Origin: Chloroflexota bacterium | GTDB lineage: Bacteria; Chloroflexota; Limnocylindria; QHBO01 | Assembly: GCA_040902225.1 (NCBI GenBank) | Contig: JBBDXT010000005.1 | Coordinates: forward strand, 62,001-126,000 | Length of the DNA stretch: 64,000 nucleotides | Direction: 5' to 3' | Part shown: positions 37,491 to 46,095 of the stretch, piece by piece | Layout of the letters: every line of letters starts with the position of its first letter | Position numbering within the stretch: position 1 is the first letter of the stretch | Made by a program: the position numbers and the translations under genes | The notes under the pieces: generated by a model | What the model saw: the letters and a program-made list of their open reading frames with translations, nothing else | Told to the model about the DNA's origin: nothing | Database searches by the model: none

Positions 37491-39521
37491 ATGACCAGCC
37501 ACACGACCTCCGGCGTTCCCGAGCCGCGGACTGCCATTCCGGACGCACTGCGCCGTGCCGGATCGCGTCTTTCGGCGCCGCCCCTGCCAACAGGGTGGAT
37601 GCGACTGATTCCTCGGACTCGCGATGCCGCGTGGGTCACCCCTGCGCTGGCCCTCGTCCTGGCAGGAACCGGAGTGCTGTACCTGTGGGGGCTGGATGCA
37701 TCGGGCTGGGCGAACGCCTACTACTCCGCTGCTGCCCAGGCAGGCTCGGAGAACTGGCTGGCGATGCTGTTCGGGGCGCTGGACGCTGGAAACGCGATCA
37801 GCATCGACAAGACCCCCGCTTCGGTGTGGGTCATGGCCCTCAGCGTCCGGATGTTCGGCATGAGCTCGTGGAGCGTGCTCGCGCCCCAAGCGCTGATGGG
37901 CGTCGGCTCCGTTTGGCTCCTGTATCTGACCGTCCGGCGAAGTTTCGGTCCGATCGCCGGGCTCGTAGCCGGCACCTTCCTCGCCCTTACCCCGGTGGCG
38001 GTTCTCATGTTCCGGTTCAACAACCCGGACGCTTTGCTCGTCCTCCTGCTGGTCGGATCGGTCTACGCCACCACGCGAGCGCTGGAGACCGCTTCGACCC
38101 GCTGGCTGGTCGCGGCTGGAGTGGCGGTCGGGCTCGCATTCCTGACAAAGATGCTGCAGGGCTTCCTGATCGTCCCCGCCCTGGCCGGCGTCTATCTCGT
38201 AGCCGCTCCAACCACCCTCCGACGCAGGCTGTGGCAGGTCGCTGCCGCAGGCGTAGCAGTTCTGGTCTCGGCCGGCTGGTACATAGCCCTGGTGGAGCTC
38301 TTGCCGCCCGACGCACGCCCATATGTTGGTGGATCACAGACGAACAGTCTCATCGAGCTGATGCTCGGCTATAACGGCCTCGGGCGCCTGTCCGGAGATG
38401 AGATCGGACGCGTCGGAGGAGGCGGAGGGTTCGGCGCCGGTGCCGGGCTGCTCAGACTGTTCCAAGGCGAAACGGCCACCGAAGCCAGCTGGCTCCTACC
38501 GGCGGCGCTGGTGGCGCTGGGCGGCCTGCTGTTGTGGAGGCGCGGCACGCCCCGCACCGACATGGCCCGCGCCCATGTGCTGCTCTGGGGCGGGTGGCTA
38601 GTCGGGACCGGATTGGTTTTCAGCCTGATGCAGGGCATCTTCCATGAGTACTACACCGTTGCCTTGGCGCCGGCGATCGCCGCCCTCGTCGGCATCGGGG
38701 CCGGAACCGCCTGGCGTCGACGATCGCAAGCGGGGTCACTCATTGTTGCGGCGGCAACCGTCGGCGTGTCGGCGGTTTGGGCTGCCGTCCTGTTGTGGAA
38801 CAGCCCCAGTTGGATGCCCTGGCTGGCCTGGGCGGTAATCGCCGCCGGTACCTTCGCCGTTGCGGCGTTGCTGCTCGCCATCGTCGATTTCAGGAGGGCG
38901 ACGCGACGGATCGCCCTTCTTGCATCCCTGGGCGCCCTGCTGCTAGGCCCGGGGGTCGCATCGGTCGCCACCGCCGCCGAGCCGCACACCGGCGCCATCC
39001 CAACGGCGGCACCGCGCGCAGAAACTGGGGCCGGCCAGTTCGGTGGCGGCGGAGGCTTCGGGTTCGGCGGAAACGACGGCGGCGCATTCAGCCCGCCAGG
39101 TCGTGGGTTCGGCGGCGGCTTCGGCGGTGGTGGTGGCGGGTTGGGCGGCCTCTTGGATGCCGGTGCGGCGGACCCTGAGCTGATCGACCTGTTGGAGACG
39201 GACGCCGACGGGTTCCGATGGGCCGCCGCCACGACCGGAGCCAATAACGCCGCCGGCCTGGCGTTGTCAAGTGGGACTTCGGTGTTGAGCATCGGCGGCT
39301 TCAACGGGACCGACCCCTACCCCACGCTTGCGCAATTCCAGGCCTATGTGGCCGACGGGGCGATCCACTACTACGTGGCTGGTGGGGACGCAAGTGGATT
39401 CCGCGGCGCCAGCGGCGGTTCAGATGTAGCGGCGCAGATCGCGGAGTGGGTCAATACCACGTTCCCGGCGATGACCGTCGGCGGCGTGGCCGTCTACGAC
39501 CTCACGACTCCGCTCGGATGA
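37491..39521 (+). CDS. Family 39 glycosyltransferase (ArnT/PMT-like)
   Basis: The 676-aa protein has about 12 membrane helices. The first extracellular loop has YYSAAAQAGSENWLA and the later SIDKTPASVWVMALSVRMFG, matching the lipid-linked-sugar glycosyltransferases of the YkcB/ArnT type. A Gly-rich linker (about residues 510-560) leads to a C-terminal extracytoplasmic domain of about 110 aa. It probably glycosylates a wall polymer, lipid or protein outside the membrane. Its position between the two-component system and an exporter suggests an envelope modification response. Confidence 0.85.
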   Translation: MTSHTTSGVPEPRTAIPDALRRAGSRLSAPPLPTGWMRLIPRTRDAAWVTPALALVLAGTGVLYLWGLDASGWANAYYSAAAQAGSENWLAMLFGALDAGNAISIDKTPASVWVMALSVRMFGMSSWSVLAPQALMGVGSVWLLYLTVRRSFGPIAGLVAGTFLALTPVAVLMFRFNNPDALLVLLLVGSVYATTRALETASTRWLVAAGVAVGLAFLTKMLQGFLIVPALAGVYLVAAPTTLRRRLWQVAAAGVAVLVSAGWYIALVELLPPDARPYVGGSQTNSLIELMLGYNGLGRLSGDEIGRVGGGGGFGAGAGLLRLFQGETATEASWLLPAALVALGGLLLWRRGTPRTDMARAHVLLWGGWLVGTGLVFSLMQGIFHEYYTVALAPAIAALVGIGAGTAWRRRSQAGSLIVAAATVGVSAVWAAVLLWNSPSWMPWLAWAVIAAGTFAVAALLLAIVDFRRATRRIALLASLGALLLGPGVASVATAAEPHTGAIPTAAPRAETGAGQFGGGGGFGFGGNDGGAFSPPGRGFGGGFGGGGGGLGGLLDAGAADPELIDLLETDADGFRWAAATTGANNAAGLALSSGTSVLSIGGFNGTDPYPTLAQFQAYVADGAIHYYVAGGDASGFRGASGGSDVAAQIAEWVNTTFPAMTVGGVAVYDLTTPLG

Positions 39522-39530
39522 GGGCGATTT

Positions 39531-39562
39531 CCCATGATCCTCCAAGACGGCGCCGTTAGAAC
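39531..39562 (+). promoter_or_regulatory. Island box 3 (CCCATGATCCTCCAAG) plus -10
   Basis: The box (39531-39546) is followed by exactly 10 nt and TAGAAC (39557-39562). It lies 70 nt before the adaptor gene that starts the exporter operon. Confidence 0.55.
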
Positions 39563-39616
39563 TGAACCACGGCACGCAGGCGACCCGTCTGCGCCAGCCC
39601 AACGAAAGGGATTCTC

Positions 39617-40770
39617 ATGAGACTTTGGTGGTTTGCGACTGCGGGCCTCGTCCTGGTCGGGCTGGCTGCCGTGGCGTTCGCCGTCCTCGGTCCGACGCTG
39701 GCGGGGAGCGAGGAGGTCGAGTATCTGACGTCGACCGTGGCTACCGCGGACGTGACCGACGAAGTGGTGGCGACGGGAACTCTCCAGGCGGCTCGAACCT
39801 ACACGCTGAGCTTCGGGAGCGAGCCGGTCGTCTCCAACGCCTCGCCGTCGACAACTGGCTCGCCGTCGACGGACGGCAGCACGGATTCTCCGGGCGGCGC
39901 GAGTTCGACTGTCACCTGGAACGTCGCGGCCGTCAACGTGGCCCTTGGAGACCACGTCGCCGAGGGTGATGTATTGGCCACCAGCGACACCTCCGACCTC
40001 CAAGCCGATATCGCCGTCGCTAGTGCGAAGGTCGATGCCGCCGAGGAACAGGTTGACGCAGCCGACGATGACCTGGCGGTTGCGACCGCCGAGTCCGCGC
40101 TGCTCGAGGCTGAGCGCACGCTTGCGCAGCTGCAGGCCGCCAGCGACCACACGAGCTTGGTCGCGCCGGCCGCCGGCACCGTCACCACACTGAACATCGA
40201 GGAGGGGACGAGTGCTCCCGACGGGGCGGCGATCGTGATCACCTCTGACGCGCTGGTCGCTACCGGCACCGTCAGCGAGGCCGACGTATCGACGATTGCC
40301 GTCGGCCAGGAGGCGACCGTCAGCCTGTCCGCCCTTGACGCCGATGTGAACGGCCAGGTGACCGATGTCGCCCTATCGGGCTCTTCGACCAGCGGCGTGG
40401 TCGGATTCGGATTTCTGATCCGCCTCGACGAGGTGCCCGACGGAGCGCGGCCGGGCATGAGCGCCGACATCAGCGTGGTGGCCGCAGAGGCACTCGACGT
40501 GCTGGCTGTCCCGAGCGCCGCCATCGATGGGTCAGCGCGTACACGGTCACCGTGCTGGCAGAAGACGGCTCCACCGAGACGCGTCCGGTAGAACTTGGCC
40601 TGGTGACCGACGATCTGGCGGAAATCACCGACGGACTGAGTGCCGGCGAGACGGTGGTCACGGGCACCGCGTCCGACCAGCAGACCACGACCAACAACGG
40701 CGGCTTCGGCGGACCAGGCGGCTTCGGCGGACCAGGCGGGGGCGGCTTTGTGGCTCCGGGCGGCAACTGA
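39617..40770 (+). pseudogene. HlyD/MacA-type periplasmic adaptor, frameshifted near its end
   Basis: The first frame (39617-40591) gives a signal anchor, a lipoyl half (VALGDHVAEGDVLATSDT), a short coiled coil (about residues 133-180), the second lipoyl half (LVAPAAGTVTTLNIEEG) and a beta-barrel part ending VPSAAIDGSA. One missing base near 40534-40540 shifts it off. The continuation AYTVTVLAEDGSTETRPVEL runs in another frame to TGA at 40768-40770, with a Gly-rich tail. It couples a MacB-type ABC pair that follows directly; the ABC ATPase ATG overlaps its stop by 1 nt. Sequencing error is likely, since the operon is otherwise intact. Confidence 0.78.
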
Positions 40771-41444
40771 TGGGTAGCGCGATCATCTCGCTCCAGAAGG
40801 TGAGCCGCATCTACCGGCTGGGGCCGGTCGAGGTGCCGGCGCTCATCGACGCCACCCTGGATGTCGGCGAGGGCGAGTTCGTCGCCATCGTCGGGCCGTC
40901 AGGCTCGGGCAAGACGACGATGATGAACATCCTCGGCTGCCTGGACCGGCCGAGCTCCGGCCGCTATCTCTTCGATGGGGTCGCAGTCGACGGACTGACC
41001 GATGACCAGCTGGCCATCGTCCGCAGTCGAGGCATCGGCTTCATCTTCCAAAACTACAGCCTCCTGCCGCGGACCACCGCCCTCGAGAACGTGGCGACGC
41101 CGCTGCTCTACCAGGGGGTTGCACGGGCGGAGCGGCTGCGCCGCGCGCGAGAGGCGCTCGAGCGCGTCGGCTTGGCGGATCGGCTCAGCCACTACCCCTC
41201 CGAGCTGTCGGGAGGACAGCAGCAGCGGGTGGCTGTGGCACGCGCCATCGTGACCGAGCCGCGCATGGTGCTGGCCGATGAGCCGACCGGCAACCTCGAC
41301 TCGCGTACCGGGGCCGAGGTCATGAGCCTGCTCCACGAGCTGAACGAAGCGGGACGCACGATCGTGCTCATCACCCATGAGCGCGAGGTGGCCGAAGCGG
41401 CGGGCCGGCAGATCCACCTGCGAGATGGGCAGGTGGCGGCATGA
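40770..41444 (+). CDS. ABC transporter ATP-binding protein, MacB/LolD type
   Basis: The 224-aa protein has Walker A GPSGSGKTT, Q-loop FIFQNYSLLPRT, signature LSGGQQQRVAVARAIV, Walker B MVLADEPTGNLD and H-loop ITHER. GNLDSRTG is typical of the MacB/LolD class, which powers extraction or export through an FtsX-type permease. The permease starts within its stop codon. Confidence 0.92.
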   Translation: MGSAIISLQKVSRIYRLGPVEVPALIDATLDVGEGEFVAIVGPSGSGKTTMMNILGCLDRPSSGRYLFDGVAVDGLTDDQLAIVRSRGIGFIFQNYSLLPRTTALENVATPLLYQGVARAERLRRAREALERVGLADRLSHYPSELSGGQQQRVAVARAIVTEPRMVLADEPTGNLDSRTGAEVMSLLHELNEAGRTIVLITHEREVAEAAGRQIHLRDGQVAA

Positions 41445-42649
41445 GCGTCCGCGAGTTGATCGTGCTCTCGCTGCAGCGCATCGGCGCCAACCCGTTGCGG
41501 AGCGCACTGACCATGCTCGGCGTGATCATCGGGGTCGCTTCGGTGGTCGCGGTCGTGGCGGTCGGTCAAGGGTCCGGAGTACGCATCAGTAGTTCGATCA
41601 GCGCATTGGGCACGAACCTGCTAACGATCAGCGCTGGCGGCCAATTCAACGGATTGGTGCGCGGCGCGGCAGGGAGCGCCAGCACGCTCAGCCTCGAGGA
41701 TGCCGCGGCGATCGCGGAGCTGGCATCGGTGGCCGCCGTGGCGCCGACCGCAACAACCCAACAGGTGGTTGCCTATGGCGACGAGAACACGACGACCACG
41801 ATCACGGGCACCACCAGCTCCTACCTCGGTATCCGCGCCTACGAGATCTGGCAGGGATCGTTCCTGAATGAAGCTGCCGAGGACTACTCGCTGCGCGTTG
41901 CGGTCCTGGGGGCCGACACCGCTGAGACGCTGGGACTGGACGCGGATGACCTCGGCAGCCAGATCCGCATCGGCGGCCTGCCGTTTACCGTGATTGGCAT
42001 CCTTCAACCGAAGGGTGGAGTCGGGGGCGCCACCGATGATGTCGTGTTCGTGCCGCTGGCCACCCTGGCGCATCAATTGGTCGGCGGGGACAGCCTGAGC
42101 AGCATCAGTGTCAGCGTGGTCGAGGGAAATAGCACGAGCGCAGCGAGCTCCCTGGTCTCGGCCCTGCTGCGGGCACGCCACGGGATCAATGACTCGCAGG
42201 ACAGCGACTTCAGCGTGGCCAGCCACGATCAGCTGCTGGAGGTGGCCACGTCCGTCTCGGACACGCTGACACTGCTGCTGGTCGCCATCGGCTCGATCTC
42301 GCTGGTGGTGGGCGGGATCGGGATCATGAACATCATGCTGGTCAGCGTTCGAGAACGAACGCGAGAGATCGGCATCCGCAAGGCAATCGGTGCCAAGCGC
42401 CGCGATGTTCTCGCTCAATTCCTGGTCGAGGCCGTTGTTCTGTCGGTCCTCGGCGGGATTCTGGGCGTGGCCATGGGCGCGCTGGCGTCGTTTGTTATTG
42501 GTCAGGTCGCGGGCTGGGGTTTCGTCTTCAGCCTCCCGACCGTCGGCATCGCCCTGGGCTTCAGCGCCCTGATCGGCATCGTCTTCGGAGTCTGGCCGGC
42601 GCGCCAAGCAGCCGTGCTCGACCCGATCGTGGCGCTTCGCTACGAGTGA
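41441..42649 (+). CDS. MacB/FtsX-type ABC permease
   Basis: The 402-aa protein has the N-terminal helix motif RIGANPLRSALTMLGVIIGVASVVA, a large extracytoplasmic domain of about 220 residues, and three C-terminal helices with MNIMLVSVRERTREIGIRKA. It pairs with the preceding ATPase and the adaptor. Such systems export macrolides, peptides or lipoproteins. The ATGA overlap (41441-41444) couples it to the ATPase. Confidence 0.92.
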   Translation: MSVRELIVLSLQRIGANPLRSALTMLGVIIGVASVVAVVAVGQGSGVRISSSISALGTNLLTISAGGQFNGLVRGAAGSASTLSLEDAAAIAELASVAAVAPTATTQQVVAYGDENTTTTITGTTSSYLGIRAYEIWQGSFLNEAAEDYSLRVAVLGADTAETLGLDADDLGSQIRIGGLPFTVIGILQPKGGVGGATDDVVFVPLATLAHQLVGGDSLSSISVSVVEGNSTSAASSLVSALLRARHGINDSQDSDFSVASHDQLLEVATSVSDTLTLLLVAIGSISLVVGGIGIMNIMLVSVRERTREIGIRKAIGAKRRDVLAQFLVEAVVLSVLGGILGVAMGALASFVIGQVAGWGFVFSLPTVGIALGFSALIGIVFGVWPARQAAVLDPIVALRYE

Positions 42650-42672
42650 ACCAAGAGGAGTACGTAACCATC

Positions 42673-43143
42673 ATGTCAACCAATACCTCTCCGACTGCCG
42701 AGCTCTTGGAAAAGAGCCGGCGGCGGCCAACATCACCTCGGATCTTCGCGGCACTCGCTCTTGGCGGCGCCCTCGCCGTCGGCGGGTTGGCCTTCGCCGG
42801 CGGCCGCCTGACGGCCCCAGCAGCCGCGGCCTTCCCCGGAGGCGGAGGCGGTCCGGGGCCGGGCGGGTTCCAGGGACCAGGAGGCCAGGGCCCGGGCGGC
42901 GGTGGATTCGGGGGCGGCGGGCTTGGGCTGACGGGAACGATCACGTCGCTCGACGCCGACGTGCTCACCCTCCAGACCGCGGACGGCTCCACCATCACCG
43001 TCAACCTCTCGGGTGACACGACCTATGCGCGCGAGGACACCGCCACCTCGGATGAGCTGGCCGAAGGCACGGACGTGCGCATCGGGATCGATTTCGGCGA
43101 TGGAGGCATGTGGGCAGCAATGAGGTGGACGCCAGCTCCGTGA
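42673..43143 (+). CDS. DUF5666-like secreted protein, probable 3' frameshift
   Basis: ATG 42673 has AAGAGGAG upstream. The protein has an N-terminal helix (about residues 25-50), a Gly/Pro-rich linker, and a small beta domain LTGTITSLDADVLTLQTADG resembling DUF5666. The current frame ends WAAMRWTPAP at 43143. In the adjacent frame the natural-looking end EVDASSVTITEPQ runs to TGA at 43161-43163, so one more frameshift near 43110-43120 is likely. It is the last gene of the exporter operon. Confidence 0.65.
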   Translation: MSTNTSPTAELLEKSRRRPTSPRIFAALALGGALAVGGLAFAGGRLTAPAAAAFPGGGGGPGPGGFQGPGGQGPGGGGFGGGGLGLTGTITSLDADVLTLQTADGSTITVNLSGDTTYAREDTATSDELAEGTDVRIGIDFGDGGMWAAMRWTPAP

Positions 43144-43219
43144 CCATCACCGAGCCGCAATGAGAGCGTGGGGGACGACGCCCCTCGAATCAGGGGAGTC
43201 AGGTGCACTAGCCATCGAA

Positions 43220-43273
43220 ATACCACCATGGGTGGTATCGGTCGAGAGGCGAATCCCCACACCTTGTGGGTTT
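43220..43273 (+). terminator. Two hairpins after the exporter operon
   Basis: ATACCACC-ATG-GGTGGTAT (43220-43238) is an 8-bp perfect stem. CCCACA-CCT-TGTGGG (43256-43270) is followed by TTT. They separate the efflux operon from the convergent tRNA-Gln. Confidence 0.5.
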
Positions 43274-43275
43274 GG

Positions 43276-43347
43276 CTGGGGCGGAAGGATTCGAACCTTC
43301 GATCTCCTGATCCAGAGTCAGGCGCCTTACCGCTTGGCCACTCCCCA
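43276..43347 (-). tRNA. tRNA-Gln (anticodon CTG)
   Basis: The minus strand reads TGGGGAGTGGCCAAGCGGTA at its start and ends in TTCGAATCCTTCCGCCCCAG, followed by an encoded CCA. The anticodon arm CCTGA-CTCTGGA-TCAGG places CTG at 34-36. The acceptor stem has one A-G mismatch at the sixth pair. Confidence 0.92.
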
Positions 43348-43519
43348 GTGTTCCGTGCTTGAGCGGCGGTCCTCCGACTGCTGTTTTCCGGAATGTCAGG
43401 TGCCCACTCCGGAGACTAGTCAGATGCCCATTCGCCGAATCGGAACGATCAAGTGCCCATTCGACGGATGAGGCTCGCTGCTCGGGGACGATTGTAGCGG
43501 AGCGGCGATAAGTCCCAGC

Positions 43520-43873
43520 TTACGGGGCTGGCCGGGCCGCATAGGCCCGCGCCTCGGCGGCCATCACGCGCCTCGCCGCGCTGATCGTGGCCGACCACGG
43601 CGTCTGGACGTCCTTGAGGTTGAGGGGCGGCTGCCAGCGCTGCAGAACAGCTCGCTCGGTCGCGATCAGGCTCGCCGAGCCGACGGCTGACCACACGGCC
43701 AGCGCCAGCCGCGAGCGCATCCAGCCTGTCAGCAGCTGGTCATGCTCGGGCGACAGTCCGTAATTGGCGAAGCGCTCGGGACGCGCCGGGTGGCGGGGTA
43801 TGCCACGCAAGCCCAGGGTGTCGTGAAGCAGCGCGGCGAAGGTGCGGCGCACGGTGGTGAGCACGCGCTGCAG
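43520..43873 (-). pseudogene. GIY-YIG-type nuclease, 3' fragment truncated at repeat R2
   Basis: The frame from about 43870 encodes RTFAALLHDTLGLRG, FANYGLSPEHDQLLTGWM, ERAVLQRWQPPLNLKDVQTP and ends AAEARAYAARPAP. This resembles the C-terminal half of small GIY-YIG domain proteins. The N-terminal half with the GIY and YIG motifs is missing. The protein-like sequence stops where repeat R copy 2 begins, so the gene was probably cut by a recombination event there. Confidence 0.45.
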
Positions 43874-44071
43874 ATAAGGGACTAAACCGCCGCGCCGCGG
43901 GCGCGAAAGAGCCCGATCCGAGCGTGGATCGGGCCGATGAGGGCGAGACTGGTACCGCATACCGGATGCGCGGAAATCCGCACCACGCGAGCCAACCTGA
44001 CGCGATTTACGCTCCATGAGCCGCTGTGGTAGGCATGGTGCGATTTCCATAAGGATGCCGATAAGGGTGCT
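43874..44071 (+). repeat. Dispersed repeat R, copy 2
   Basis: Contains hairpin 1 CCCGATCC-GAGCGT-GGATCGGG (8-bp perfect stem, 43912-43933), the core TGGTACCGCATACCGGATGCG near 43950-43970, and CCATAAGGATGCCGATAAGGGTGCT at the 3' end. It replaces the missing half of the GIY-YIG gene on its left. No gene is seen from 44072 to 44277. Confidence 0.7.
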
Positions 44072-44277
44072 GGGCCCCAGCAGAGGGCTGGCGCTCGCTG
44101 CTCATCCACCGGGGCGCACGACCGTACGAGGCGGACCATGTCGGGCGCGAGATCAGGTCGAAGGTCGAGCTTCCTGCATCGCGCCCGCTACCAACGCAGC
44201 CACGAAACCGTCGGCTGGCGCAACGCGGAATCACCGGCAGCTAGGACGCCTGCTTGCGCGGCTGCTTGCCGCGGGCC

Positions 44278-45039
44278 TCACAAAACCTCTTCGACGACGC
44301 GATACCAGCGAACGCGGCGCCCGACTCGCTCCCGCGCGCGCCAGCGGAGCGACTTGGGCGCCGCATGGATGGCCGTCTGCAACCCGGCCAGCCGAGCGGC
44401 CACCCTATCGTGCGACTGCGAAGTGAGCTTCTGTTGCGGCAGAAATTTCAGCGCGTGGGCCAAGAAGTCAGTCGCGGTGGTGTGCAGGCCCCAGTCTGAC
44501 GCCGTCAGCGAGACGACCCGGTCGATCTCGATCTGCGCGGGATCGCCCACCACGAGCTCGTGATTGAGAAGGAGCCAGAAGACGTCGATCAGGTCCTTCT
44601 CGTTGCGCTCGACGATCTGGAGCTTCTGCAGGAGGAGATCGGCCGGAGGGATCGTGCGTGGCAGGAGCCGCAGCCGGTCGCCAAGGTCGATGGTGTGACA
44701 GAACTCCAGCCGTTCGAAGAAGAGGTCCACGTGAAAGCCGTCGGGATGGTAGTAGACCCGGCGCACCGTGCCGAATTGGGTGTTGACGGCGCGGTCCGCT
44801 TGATAGCCGAGCCCAAGCACGGCGGCGTCGAGCGCGCGGACCTCACGCTGCCGCCCGACCAGATCGATGTCGTGGTAGACGCGACGCTCGGGATCGAGAC
44901 CGCCAAGGTCCGGCGACAGGCTGCGCACCGCAAGGCCACCCATCACCCGCAGCGTGGCGCCCTTTTCGGCCGCTGCGGTCAGCAGCGCGTCCGCGTGCGG
45001 CCACAACTCCTCGAACCGGCGAGGTTCCTCCCCGCTCAT
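44278..45039 (-). CDS. Nucleotidyltransferase-fold protein (AbiEii-like)
   Basis: The 253-aa protein has the minimal nucleotidyltransferase motifs LRVMGGLAVRSL (G34-G35) and a D-x-D in YHDIDLVG (D57, D59), followed by FHVDLFFERLEF and TIPPADLLLQKLQ. This matches the AbiEii/DUF4111-like group, which includes toxins, but housekeeping members exist. No antitoxin is adjacent. It is the last gene of the polyol operon and overlaps the metallophosphoesterase stop by 4 nt. Confidence 0.7.
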   Translation of the reverse strand: MSGEEPRRFEELWPHADALLTAAAEKGATLRVMGGLAVRSLSPDLGGLDPERRVYHDIDLVGRQREVRALDAAVLGLGYQADRAVNTQFGTVRRVYYHPDGFHVDLFFERLEFCHTIDLGDRLRLLPRTIPPADLLLQKLQIVERNEKDLIDVFWLLLNHELVVGDPAQIEIDRVVSLTASDWGLHTTATDFLAHALKFLPQQKLTSQSHDRVAARLAGLQTAIHAAPKSLRWRARERVGRRVRWYRVVEEVL

Positions 45040-46022
45040 CCGCTGATCAGCATGTAGCCCTTCACGCGGGCCGGCTCGAGATTGACGACGGCCGCCTTCA
45101 TGATGCCCTCAGCGTACTCCGAGCCCGGATTGAGGGCGACGGTGCGGCCAAGCTTCTGCACGCCCCGTGCTTCGTGGATGTGACCGTGCAGCGACAGGAG
45201 TGGCTGGACCTCCTCCACGGCTCGCCGGATCGCCGGTGAGCCGGCCGAGGTCATCATCACCTGCCCGGCCTCGTGCTCGATCTCAAGGTTAGGTTTGAGT
45301 GCTGGCGCCTGGTCGATCTTCGTGTTGAACGGCGGGCAATGGAAGTTGAAGATCGCCCCGGTTGGATTTCGGATCTTCTCCACCAGGTCGCGAACTGCGA
45401 CACGCATGTGCGATTCGGGGTAGTCGCGGGGGCACTCCCAGGGCGTCATCGAGGTGTCGCCCATGCTGACCAGCTCGTGGTGCTCGTCGATCTCGACGAC
45501 CTGATGGTCAACGTTGCGGGCGTACTCCGCCGCGTTGAGGATCGGATCTACGCTGAGGTCATCGTCGTTGCCGGGGATCACCCAGAGTGGAATCCCGAGT
45601 GGCTCCAAGTACTCGCCGGCGAACTGGAGCCATGACTGCAGCCGCTCATTCATCTTCTCCACAAAGAGCGCGTGCAGACGATCCTTGTCGGCGTCAAGGG
45701 CCTTCGCCTCGTCGAGCTCGCACACGTGGTCGTAGAAGCCGACTCTCTCGATCTTGGCTTTGAACGCGGCGAGCTCGGCTTCGGTCTCAGCCACCTCGCG
45801 GTGGCCGAACAGCCAACCCTCCCATCGGTCTCCCGTCCGGATGATCGGCACAATGGCCTTTCCGGTCAGGTCGCCGGAGACGATGGCGTGCTGGGCCTGA
45901 TGCTGCTTCGCCGCGGCCATGAACTTCCGCCAGGCCATGGTCGAACCGTGGAAGTCCGCGGCCTGGATGATGCGCAGGAAGCCGGAGCCCGGCGTGTCGG
46001 AGCGTTTGAAGAAGAGTGGCAT
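45036..46022 (-). CDS. Calcineurin-like metallophosphoesterase
   Basis: The 328-aa protein carries the five metal-binding blocks: AADFHGS, VSGDLTG, VIPGNDDD, FNFHCPP and SLHGHIHE. A dinuclear metal phosphodiesterase or phosphatase is expected; the substrate is unknown. An unusual insertion of about 60 residues after block 2 is rich in Glu and Lys. It lies 73 nt after the permease gene and is coupled to the nucleotidyltransferase. Confidence 0.85.
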   Translation of the reverse strand: MPLFFKRSDTPGSGFLRIIQAADFHGSTMAWRKFMAAAKQHQAQHAIVSGDLTGKAIVPIIRTGDRWEGWLFGHREVAETEAELAAFKAKIERVGFYDHVCELDEAKALDADKDRLHALFVEKMNERLQSWLQFAGEYLEPLGIPLWVIPGNDDDLSVDPILNAAEYARNVDHQVVEIDEHHELVSMGDTSMTPWECPRDYPESHMRVAVRDLVEKIRNPTGAIFNFHCPPFNTKIDQAPALKPNLEIEHEAGQVMMTSAGSPAIRRAVEEVQPLLSLHGHIHEARGVQKLGRTVALNPGSEYAEGIMKAAVVNLEPARVKGYMLISG

Positions 46023-46095
46023 CTCACCTCACGGCAGCTGGGGCTTTGGGGGCCGGGGCGGGCTTGCGCCAGCCCCGGCCACATCGGTCTATCTC

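Noticed and set aside
37430-38374. C-terminal continuation of the winged-helix frame inside the GT39 gene
   Set aside because: Out of frame with a clear membrane glycosyltransferase and rich in Arg/Pro, as expected for a shadow frame.
44278-45039. AbiE-type toxin-antitoxin or abortive-infection system
   Set aside because: The fold resembles AbiEii, but there is no AbiEi antitoxin and the gene is coupled to a metabolic operon.
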